The translations under genes and the position numbers were made by a program. A model generated the notes under the pieces. That model did not search any database. It was not told the origin of the DNA and was given only the letters and a program-made list of their open reading frames with translations. From Streptomyces sp. SID12501 (GTDB lineage Bacteria; Actinomycetota; Actinomycetes; Streptomycetales; Streptomycetaceae): 64,000 nt of DNA. Below, in pieces: positions 14,905 through 21,181 of the stretch. Location: positions 124,001-188,000 of the forward strand of contig NZ_JAAGLU010000002.1 of NCBI RefSeq assembly GCF_010550245.1, in the 5' to 3' direction. Position 1 is the first letter of the stretch; each line of letters begins with the position of its first letter.

Positions 14905-15863
14905 TTGCTCGCATCCAGACGGCGCATCAGAGCAGCCACATGCTTGCGGTAGGTCCGCAGCGCGATACCGACCTCACGCGCCCCGACCTCGTCCTTGTCC
15001 GCCGTGCACAACGAGTGCAGCACCTTGCGCTCCAACTCGTTCACCGGGCCCGCCGCGCCTCCGGCGTCCTCCCCCTCCACCATGGGCAGCGGCTCGGCAC
15101 CGGTCCACATCCGTTCGAACAAGGACACCAGTGCGGCGACGAGCCCGGGCTCATGCGTCAAAATCGCGCCCTTCGCGGTGTGTACGGGGTCCAGCGGCGT
15201 CAGCGCAGCCGCCCGGTCACAGATGATCAGACGCTCGATTGGGTCATGCGCGATACGGATCCACGCTCCTTTGCCGGCCAGTTCCCGCAGGTACGCCATG
15301 GTCGGCGGATCCTCACGGGCAGCGTGACCCACCACCGTCCGCATCCGCACACCGCGGCGCAGCACACGCTCGTCGATCGGGCGGGCGTGAGAGATGCTCT
15401 CCTGGCTGAGCACCCCCGTGGGATTCGTGGTCAGACTCTCGTCCCTGGTGAAGAACGTCAGCTCGTCGATGGCCGCTCTGACCGCCGCCATCCCGGCTAG
15501 GTGTACGGACCGACCGGCCCCCGGCTGGCCTCCCGGGGAAGGCGCGCGGCGCTCCGCGATCAGAGCGTCGACGATGCCGCTGGTGTGGACCTCGCTCTGC
15601 AAACTGAGTTCAAGACGCGTGACCGCCGTGGCCACCAGCCCCTCGACCGCCCTGGCCGGCGACAGCGGGGTCAGGACACCGTCCCCCTGAGAATTCGCCA
15701 GCTCGAGCTCGACCAGGCGACGGCAGACACTTCGCGCCTGCTCCTCCTGGTAGCCGCACTGTTCGGCCAACTCGCCGGGCAGCGCCCGCCCTACCCGCAG
15801 CAACGCCCGATAGACGCGCTCGACATCGGTGCCTACACCGAGAAATCCCAAATCTGCTCGCAC
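14859..15863 (-). CDS. LuxR/TrmB-like helix-turn-helix regulator
   Basis: This 334-residue regulator has an N-terminal winged helix (RVYRALLRVGRALPGELAEQ, about 14-60), a central TrmB-like domain with RGVRMRTVVGH and IRIAHDPIERLIICDR, and a C-terminal LuxR-type HTH (NELERKVLHSLC to LRTYRKHVAALMRRLDA). This two-HTH layout is common for regulators inside Streptomyces natural-product clusters. The start is GTG, complementary to 15861-15863. Its 3' end meets the antiporter gene. It is the best candidate for pathway-specific control. Confidence 0.85.
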   Translation of the reverse strand: MRADLGFLGVGTDVERVYRALLRVGRALPGELAEQCGYQEEQARSVCRRLVELELANSQGDGVLTPLSPARAVEGLVATAVTRLELSLQSEVHTSGIVDALIAERRAPSPGGQPGAGRSVHLAGMAAVRAAIDELTFFTRDESLTTNPTGVLSQESISHARPIDERVLRRGVRMRTVVGHAAREDPPTMAYLRELAGKGAWIRIAHDPIERLIICDRAAALTPLDPVHTAKGAILTHEPGLVAALVSLFERMWTGAEPLPMVEGEDAGGAAGPVNELERKVLHSLCTADKDEVGAREVGIALRTYRKHVAALMRRLDASNRFQAALLAREKGWI

Positions 15864-16177
15864 GGCCCCCCCGGCCTTGATCGCTTACACGTGCACGCAC
15901 CCGGTGCGGAACGTAGATTTCCGCATCGCGTGTGCATCGAACAGGTTACGTGCTCACGTGAGGAGCACAACCTTCACGACCTGCCCCGCCGACGAAGCAC
16001 CAGGAGAACGCCCGGGCAAGCGCTTTCCCGCGAGGTCGCGGACCATGCAGCATGCGGCACCCCGGAATGCATCAAGGTGCATGCTCCACAGCATCACCAG
16101 CACCGTGCGAAAGGGCAGAGTTGTGCTCACGGGCCCGCCGAGCGGGCCTCGGACGAGAGTCTTACCCAGGGGGAACC
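15864..16177. promoter_or_regulatory. Intergenic control region with two dyads
   Basis: These 314 bases hold no gene I can support. Two inverted repeats stand out: TGCGGAA (15905-15911) with TTCCGCA (15919-15925), and GTGCTC (15950-15955) with GAGCAC (15963-15968), both with seven-base spacers. They lie 42 and 87 bases upstream of the regulator start and are candidate autoregulatory operators. The right part leads into the secreted-peptide gene, with a CAGGGGGAA ribosome site before 16178. Confidence 0.4.
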
Positions 16178-16432
16178 ATGAACATCAAGCCGCAACGCGT
16201 CACCGCGTCCTGTACGACCGTCCGCATCCGCAGAGCCGCAACGGCGATCACCGCGGCGCTCGCCCTGGGCCTGCTGGGCGCCGGCCCTGCCGCAGCCGAC
16301 GAGCCGGCCCCGCCACAGCCCGGCGTCGGCGGCGCCTGTTGCGGCGTGTCGCCCGGGACCGCCGCCGGACTTGTCGGGAACCTGCTCGGCGAGATCGTGA
16401 TCGGCGTCGGCGACGTGCACGACTGGGGGTGA
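16178..16432 (+). CDS. Small secreted peptide with Cys-Cys motif
   Basis: This gene encodes 84 residues from ATG 16178 behind a strong CAGGGGGAA site. Residues 1-40 are a Sec-type signal (basic RIRRA, then a hydrophobic ITAALALGLLGAGPAAA) with a likely cut near AAADEP. The mature part of about 44 residues is rich in Pro, Gly and Val and contains GACCGVSPGTAAG. I recognise no family. It could be a cluster-linked exported peptide, but nothing in the sequence proves a link. Confidence 0.65.
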   Translation: MNIKPQRVTASCTTVRIRRAATAITAALALGLLGAGPAAADEPAPPQPGVGGACCGVSPGTAAGLVGNLLGEIVIGVGDVHDWG

Positions 16433-16523
16433 GTCACCCCCGGCGCCGCCGGGTCCGCACCCGCGTGACCCGGCTGTCCGCCACGGCCTCCACCAGGAGG
16501 CCTACCGAGAGGTCAAGAGCGAC

Positions 16524-16811
16524 GTGAGCGTTGCCCACCATTTCCGCATGGCGGTCTCGGCGGCAGCGCCCGTCGGAGCCGCGCCCGAGACCGCGGCCGT
16601 CCGGCTGATCACCCTGCTGCCCACCGAGTGGACGGCGGCCATCGTCCACTGCACCGACGGTGCCGCCGTCATCGCGGTCGCTGCCCCGGGCACGGTCCTG
16701 GCGTCCCAGGTCGAGTACACCGTCGACGAGATCATGCGCGCCACGGCGCTGACCGGATGGACGATTCGTCCCATAAAGCATGAAGCAGACGAAAAAGAAC
16801 ACGAACTGTAG
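16524..16811 (+). CDS. Small hypothetical protein
   Basis: This 95-residue protein starts at GTG 16524, behind a weak GAGAGGT site. It is compact and mixed in character, with beta-like stretches (AAVRLITLLPTEWTAAIVHC, GAAVIAVAAPGTVL) and a charged C-terminus (HEADEKEHEL). No signal peptide or known domain is visible. It lies 17 bases before the HTH gene and may be co-transcribed with it. Confidence 0.5.
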   Translation: MSVAHHFRMAVSAAAPVGAAPETAAVRLITLLPTEWTAAIVHCTDGAAVIAVAAPGTVLASQVEYTVDEIMRATALTGWTIRPIKHEADEKEHEL

Positions 16812-16828
16812 AACAAGGGAGACATGGC

Positions 16829-17191
16829 ATGCCAAGACCGCCTGCATTGCCTCCGGAGGAGAAAGTCTCGATCCTGCTCGCCATCCTGGCCGGTGAGACC
16901 ACAGCCGCGGACGCTGCCCGTCAGGCCGGCGTATCCGCCCAGGCCGTCAGCGCTTGGAAGAAGCGCTTCATCGAAGCGGGCAGGACCGGCCTCGAGTCCG
17001 CACCCTTCCCCACCGCGGCACGAGAGCAGGAACTGGCCGAGGAGGTCAACCAGCTCCGCAAGGCCCTCAGCGACTCCTACCTCCAGTACCAGGCCATGCG
17101 CCAGGCCCTCACGCGCCCCGGCACTCGCCAGGGCACCGGCGTTCTCCGCCAACAGCGCCCCGCCTCCTTGCGCCCCCTTCTCGCCGGCTGA
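16829..17191 (+). CDS. Small helix-turn-helix protein, homologue of the 488-793 protein
   Basis: This 120-residue protein begins at ATG 16829 behind AAGGGAGA. Its N-terminal HTH (EEKVSILLAILAGETT, QAGVSAQAVSAWKKRFIEAG) is clearly related to the protein at 488-793, followed by a coiled-coil-like helix (REQELAEEVNQLRKALSDSY) and a divergent tail. It resembles the DNA-binding subunit of IS3-type transposases but lacks any catalytic partner. The two homologues lie close to the two ends of the RiPP region, which may be chance, a regulatory pair or traces of mobility. Confidence 0.7.
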   Translation: MPRPPALPPEEKVSILLAILAGETTAADAARQAGVSAQAVSAWKKRFIEAGRTGLESAPFPTAAREQELAEEVNQLRKALSDSYLQYQAMRQALTRPGTRQGTGVLRQQRPASLRPLLAG

Positions 17192-17242
17192 GCTGCCGAA
17201 GGCCGTTCATCGGACAGGTGCGGGGGCCCCGCCCGCGAACAG

Positions 17243-17275
17243 CCCCAACGGGGTTGTGCACGGGCGCCGTTGGGG
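17243..17275 (+). terminator. Hairpin terminator candidate
   Basis: CCCCAACGG (17243-17251) and CCGTTGGGG (17267-17275) form a nine-base-pair stem with a 15-base loop downstream of the HTH gene. There is no T-tract, as is usual for Streptomyces. Confidence 0.5.
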
Positions 17276-17353
17276 TTCTGGAGCGGTCGTACGGGCTGAC
17301 AGGATGTCGCGGACCGCATCCGAAGGATCAGGAGCCAGGAGTAGGGGAAGAGC

Positions 17354-17551
17354 GTGGAGATATTCGTCTTGATCGGCATTCTTGTGCTGGTCGTCGGAGG
17401 ATGTGTCTGTGTCGTGTGGGCGTCGCGGGGCGGGCCGCGCTGGGCGCGTGGGGTGGCCCACGTGACGCCGGCGGCGGGCGAGGTGCTGCGCGCGTCGTCG
17501 CGTTCGAGCCGGAAGTCGGGCGGGCAGAGCTCCTCGGATGACGGTTCATGA
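17354..17551 (+). CDS. Small single-span membrane protein
   Basis: This 65-residue protein starts at GTG 17354. An N-terminal hydrophobic helix (FVLIGILVLVVGGCVCVVW) is followed by a basic, Ser-rich cytoplasmic tail. It overlaps the GNAT gene by four bases (ATGA), so the two are translationally coupled. No function can be assigned. Confidence 0.55.
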   Translation: MEIFVLIGILVLVVGGCVCVVWASRGGPRWARGVAHVTPAAGEVLRASSRSSRKSGGQSSSDDGS

Positions 17552-18141
17552 CGGCTGCCGTCGTCGCTCTCGACGTGCCCGCGACACCGACCGCCTCCGC
17601 TCTCCGCCTGCGCCCTTGGCGCCCGGCGGACGTCACCGCACTGGTCGAGGTGTGCCGGGACCCGGTACTGCGCCGCTGGGCGAGTCGTTCCGTCGTCGAG
17701 ACCGAGGAGGACGGGCTGCGCTGGATACGGAGTCGGCGGCGGAGCTGGGAGGCCGGTGACCGGTTCTCCTTCGCGGTCTTTGAGGCTCAACCCGGGCCTG
17801 GGCAGGGTGAGTTGGTGGGGCAGGTGGTCCTCAAGGGTGTTGCTCCCGGAGGACGGACGGCCGAGGTGGGCTACTGGACCGCAGCCCACGCGCGGGGGCG
17901 CGGGGTGGCCCCGCGAGCCCTGGAGGCGCTCACGACCTGGGCCTTCGACACGTACGGTGCCCCTGGCGACGCGGCCGGGCTCCAGCGCCTCGAGCTCGTG
18001 CACCAGGAGGACAACGTGGCCTCGTGCCGCGTGGCCCACAAGAGCGGCTACGAACTCGACCGCGTCCTGACAGCGTCACCGCCCGGTTTCCCCCACGACG
18101 GCCATGTGCACGTACGGCACAAGGGCCGCGCCCTCGTCTGA
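17548..18141 (+). CDS. GNAT-family N-acetyltransferase (RimJ/RimL type)
   Basis: This 197-residue protein has the acetyltransferase core: LRLRPWRPADVTALVEVCRD near the start, EVGYWTAAHARGRGVAPRALEAL (acetyl-CoA binding R/Q-x-x-G-x-G/A region, about 115-137), and RLELVHQEDNVASCRVAHKSGY, the RimJ/RimL-type C-terminal signature. It probably acetylates an amine on a protein or small molecule; the substrate is unknown. It is coupled to the small membrane protein upstream. Confidence 0.85.
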   Translation: MTAAVVALDVPATPTASALRLRPWRPADVTALVEVCRDPVLRRWASRSVVETEEDGLRWIRSRRRSWEAGDRFSFAVFEAQPGPGQGELVGQVVLKGVAPGGRTAEVGYWTAAHARGRGVAPRALEALTTWAFDTYGAPGDAAGLQRLELVHQEDNVASCRVAHKSGYELDRVLTASPPGFPHDGHVHVRHKGRALV

Positions 18142-18199
18142 GGCCGCGCCGCTCCCGCACCTACTACTACCGCCGCGACTCCGCCCCCGCCCGGCCCCC

Positions 18200-18478
18200 G
18201 TGATCGTCGTCAAGGACGCCGGTCACGGAGCGACGTCGTACGGGGCCGACGGCACGGAGATCTTCGTGCCCGCGCCCGCCTCCCGGGTCGTCGAACGGGT
18301 CGGCGCGGGCGACGCCTTCGCGGCCGGGTATCTCGCGGCCCTGCTCGAAGATCGAGACGCCGCGGAAGGGCTGCGGCTGGGGCACCTGATGGCCGCGGCC
18401 ACCCTGATCACCCGCGAGGACGTCCCCACGGCCGCGGACCGCGTTGAGCTGCGGAGACTATTCCCGCCGGACGTGTGA
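18200..18478 (+). pseudogene. PfkB-family sugar kinase remnant (C-terminal third)
   Basis: The frame encodes about 92 residues with the C-terminal features of ribokinase/KDG-kinase proteins: VIVVKDAGHGATSY, then VERVGAGDAFAAGYLAALL, which is the catalytic GAGD motif, and a final helical bundle. Full-length members have about 300 residues; the N-terminal substrate-binding part is missing and the preceding bases belong to no kinase sequence. I read it as a decayed gene left next to the GNAT gene. Confidence 0.65.
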
Positions 18479-18640
18479 CATTGCCGCAGCCCCCCGTCCG
18501 CGCGTTGTGTGCTAGCGTGGTTTTCAGTTGCAGTTGTGGTTCCCAAAGATTTCGGTGTTCTTCTCCGGTCGGGGCAATCATTCCGGCGACGCGGGGTCCG
18601 CACGGTGCGGGCCCCCGAGCATGCCCCAAGGAGAATTAAC

Positions 18641-18844
18641 ATGGCCACCGGTACCGTGAAGTGGTTCAACGCGGAAAAGGGCTTCGGCTTCATCGAGCAG
18701 GACGGCGGCGGCGCCGACGTTTTCGCTCACTACTCGAACATCGCCACTCAGGGCTTTCGTGAGCTCCACGAGGGCCAGAAGGTGACGTTCGACGTCACGC
18801 AGGGTCAGAAGGGCCCCCAGGCGGAGAACATTCTCCCCGCCTGA
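18641..18844 (+). CDS. Cold-shock protein (CspA family)
   Basis: This 67-residue single OB-fold protein has the two RNA-binding motifs KGFGFIEQ and DVFAHYS and the usual opening [13 protein letters not shown]. It binds single-stranded RNA or DNA and acts as an RNA chaperone. It begins at ATG 18641, seven bases after AAGGAG. The 162-base upstream gap, typical of csp genes with long leaders, contains TGTGCTAGCGT (18508-18518), an extended -10-like element. A strong terminator follows. Confidence 0.95.
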   Translation: MATGTVKWFNAEKGFGFIEQDGGGADVFAHYSNIATQGFRELHEGQKVTFDVTQGQKGPQAENILPA

Positions 18845-18860
18845 TCCGCGTGATCCTGCC

Positions 18861-18876
18861 GGTCCACTAGTGGACC
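18861..18876. repeat. 16-bp perfect palindrome
   Basis: GGTCCACTAGTGGACC is a perfect palindrome 16 bases after the cold-shock stop and ahead of the T-tracted terminator. It could be a protein-binding site or a short 3' hairpin. Confidence 0.6.
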
Positions 18877-18898
18877 GACATCGACACACGTGATTGTG

Positions 18899-18944
18899 GC
18901 CGGGGCCCGCACCTAGGGGTGCGAGCCCCGGCTCACAGTTTTTT
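18899..18944 (+). terminator. Rho-independent terminator of the cold-shock gene
   Basis: A GC-rich hairpin (GCCGGGGC-x-CGCACC against GGTGCG-AGCCCCGGC) is followed by six T residues at 18939-18944. This is one of the few classical T-tract terminators in the window. Confidence 0.85.
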
Positions 18945-19125
18945 AGGGACGGTTTCGCGCCGGACACCGGTCGCCCGTCCCTGGTTCTTGGGGGTGATCC
19001 CCACCACCGCTCGTTTCCTTTCGGCCCGTCCCCACGGCCTTTTTGTCCTGTGTGCCGCCGCTGTCGCGGCGGACGCTGAGCGCTGCCGTGATTCTGTCGA
19101 CGTGCCGCATTGAGGAAGGTTCTGC

Positions 19126-20694
19126 ATGAACCGGTCGTTCGCCGACCTGGGCCTGCCGCCCTCGCTGCTGGCCTCCCTCACCGTCGAGGGCATCACCGTC
19201 CCCTTCCCGATCCAGGCGGCCACGCTGCCGGACACCCTCGCGGGCCGCGACGTCATGGGCCGTGGTCAGACCGGCTCGGGCAAGACCCTGGCCTTCGGCC
19301 TGGCCATGCTGGCCCGTCTCGCCGGACAGCGCGCCGAGGCGGGACGCCCGCTGGCACTCGTCCTCGTACCGACCCGTGAGCTCGCCCAGCAGGTCGTGGA
19401 CGCGCTCACCCCGCACGCCCGTGCCATGAGCCTGAAGATGACCACGATCGTCGGCGGGCTGCCCATCGCCCGTCAGGCCCGTGCGCTCGGCGACGGCACC
19501 GAGGTCGTCATCGCGACGCCCGGCCGGCTCCGCGACCTCGTCGACCGCCGTGACTGCCGCCTCGACCGTGTCTCCGTCACCGTCCTCGACGAGGCCGACC
19601 AGATGGTCGACATGGGCTTCCTGCCGCAGGTCACGTATCTGCTCGACCAGGTGCCGCGCAAGGGCCAGCGCATGATGTTCTCCGCCACGCTCGACGCGGA
19701 CGTCGGCCGGCTCGCCCGCCGCTACCTGCACGAGCCCGTGGTGCACCAGACCGACCCGCACGCCGGCGCCGTCACGACGATGGAGCACCACGTGCTCTAC
19801 GTCGACGACGTCGACAAGAAGACGGTCGCCACCGAGATCGCCGCCCGCGACGGGCGGGTCCTGATGTTCATGGACACCCGGCGCAGCGTCGACCGCCTCA
19901 CCAAGCACCTGCTCAAGAGCGGCGTCCGCGCGGGCGCCCTGCACGGCGGCCGTTCCCAGCCCCAACGCACGCGCACGCTCGCCCAGTTCAAGACCGGCGA
20001 GGTCACCGTGCTGGTCGCGTCCGACGTCGCCGCCCGTGGCATCCACATCGACGACCTCGACCTGGTCGTCAACGTGGACCCGCCCGGCGGCGCCAAGGAG
20101 TACCTCCACCGCGGCGGCCGTACGGCCCGTGCCGGAGCCTCCGGCAGCGTGGTCACCCTGGTCCTGCCCGAGCAGCGCCGCGAGATGCGGACCCTGACCC
20201 GGGCGGCGGGCGTCGACCCGAACACGGCCAAGGTCTCCCCCGGCGCCGCGGAACTGACCCGCATCACCGGTGCCCGTACGCCTTCCGGAATACCCGTGAT
20301 CATCCCGGTCCCGGCCCCGACCCCGCCTGCCGCCCCCAAGGGCGACGGCTCCGGCGGCCGGTCCAGGTCCTCGCGGTCCCGGTCCGGTTCGGGCGCGGGT
20401 TCCGCTGCCGGTTCGGGTTCGGGTTCGCGCTCCCGCCGTGGGTCCGCCGAGGGCGGTGCGGCCACGGCGCGTACGTCGGGTACCGGCGCCGCGGGCAAGA
20501 CCCGTGCGACGGGTGGCGGCACTGCCAAGAAGGCGTCGCGTCCGACCGGTGGCGGTGCCAAGCCGCCGCGTGTGTCGGGCGGGAACCCGTCCGCCCGTAC
20601 GGAGCAGGACCCCACCACCGGCGAGCCACGCAGCCGCCGGCGCCGGGCGCCCCGGAACAGGCGCCCGGGCTCCGACGCACGTCAGGCCGGCTGA
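19126..20694 (+). CDS. DEAD-box ATP-dependent RNA helicase
   Basis: This 522-residue helicase shows the Q motif (FPIQAATLPDTLAGRD), motif I GQTGSGKT, Ia VPTRELAQQ, Ib TPGRLRDL, motif II DEAD within VLDEADQMVDMGF, motif III SAT, and C-terminal motifs IV-VI (VLMFMDTRR, ASDVAARGIHIDDLDLV, HRGGRTARAG). After about residue 400 comes a low-complexity Arg/Gly/Ser tail that probably binds RNA. With the cold-shock gene just upstream it fits a cold-adaptation or RNA-remodelling role. It has its own start behind GAGGAAGG. Confidence 0.95.
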   Translation: MNRSFADLGLPPSLLASLTVEGITVPFPIQAATLPDTLAGRDVMGRGQTGSGKTLAFGLAMLARLAGQRAEAGRPLALVLVPTRELAQQVVDALTPHARAMSLKMTTIVGGLPIARQARALGDGTEVVIATPGRLRDLVDRRDCRLDRVSVTVLDEADQMVDMGFLPQVTYLLDQVPRKGQRMMFSATLDADVGRLARRYLHEPVVHQTDPHAGAVTTMEHHVLYVDDVDKKTVATEIAARDGRVLMFMDTRRSVDRLTKHLLKSGVRAGALHGGRSQPQRTRTLAQFKTGEVTVLVASDVAARGIHIDDLDLVVNVDPPGGAKEYLHRGGRTARAGASGSVVTLVLPEQRREMRTLTRAAGVDPNTAKVSPGAAELTRITGARTPSGIPVIIPVPAPTPPAAPKGDGSGGRSRSSRSRSGSGAGSAAGSGSGSRSRRGSAEGGAATARTSGTGAAGKTRATGGGTAKKASRPTGGGAKPPRVSGGNPSARTEQDPTTGEPRSRRRRAPRNRRPGSDARQAG

Positions 20695-20733
20695 CCGCAG
20701 CCCCAAGCCTCAGCGTTGTCCCAGCTTCACCCA

Positions 20734-20758
20734 GCCGGTCGGTGTCAGGCCGACCGGC
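20734..20758 (+). terminator. Hairpin terminator candidate
   Basis: GCCGGTCGG (20734-20742) pairs with CCGACCGGC (20750-20758) across a seven-base loop, 40 bases after the helicase stop. Confidence 0.5.
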
Positions 20759-20820
20759 GCCCGCATCACCCTGTCCCAGAACCACTGACTCCGGACCCTT
20801 CTCTGACCTGCGGAGGCACC

Positions 20821-21108
20821 ATGCGTTGTGTGATCGCCCGATTCCCGTTCGACCTGATCATGAGCGAGGTCACGCACAAGATGGACGGGGTCGCTCCCGA
20901 ACCCATCACCAGTGCGGCCGTCGGCATCGGTGGCGTGGACTACCCCGTCAAGCAGGTCGGCGCGGTCATCACCCGCCTCGACCGGCGGGACTTCACCGAG
21001 AAGGAGATGATCGCCGCGCTCAACCGGCTCGGCTTCACCTGCCGTCCGGCCGCCGCGGCCGGCCCGGCCCGTCCGGCGGTCATCGACCCGTGGGCCGAAA
21101 TGCAGTAA
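20821..21108 (+). CDS. Conserved hypothetical protein
   Basis: This 95-residue protein starts at ATG 20821, behind a GGAGG-like site. It has an alternating helix/strand pattern (RFPFDLIMSEVTHKMDGV, AVGIGGVDYPVKQVGAVI, FTEKEMIAALNRLGF) and a Pro/Ala tail. I do not recognise a characterised family. Its position after a DEAD-box helicase is the only functional hint. Confidence 0.7.
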   Translation: MRCVIARFPFDLIMSEVTHKMDGVAPEPITSAAVGIGGVDYPVKQVGAVITRLDRRDFTEKEMIAALNRLGFTCRPAAAAGPARPAVIDPWAEMQ

Positions 21109-21181
21109 CCACCGGACGAGCCGTACGAGCTGGGCGGGACGGGCGAGTTGCCCGGTTCCGTTCAGTGGATTCGCTCGCCTT

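Noticed and set aside
16012..16028. AAGCGCTT-containing sequence as a LacI operator upstream of the secreted peptide
   Set aside because: The flanks are not palindromic, unlike the perfect site at 49122-49135.
16429..16527. GTG frame of about 32 codons overlapping the secreted peptide stop
   Set aside because: The product is an Arg/Thr string without homology, and it overlaps the next start.
1..17191. Classification as a true thioamitide cluster
   Set aside because: No YcaO or TfuA gene is present in the window, so thioamidation is unsupported; the cluster may extend left of position 1.
18943..20706. Long open frame on the minus strand opposite the DEAD-box helicase
   Set aside because: It is a GC-driven shadow of a clear helicase; its translation is Gly/Arg/Ala-biased with no domain.
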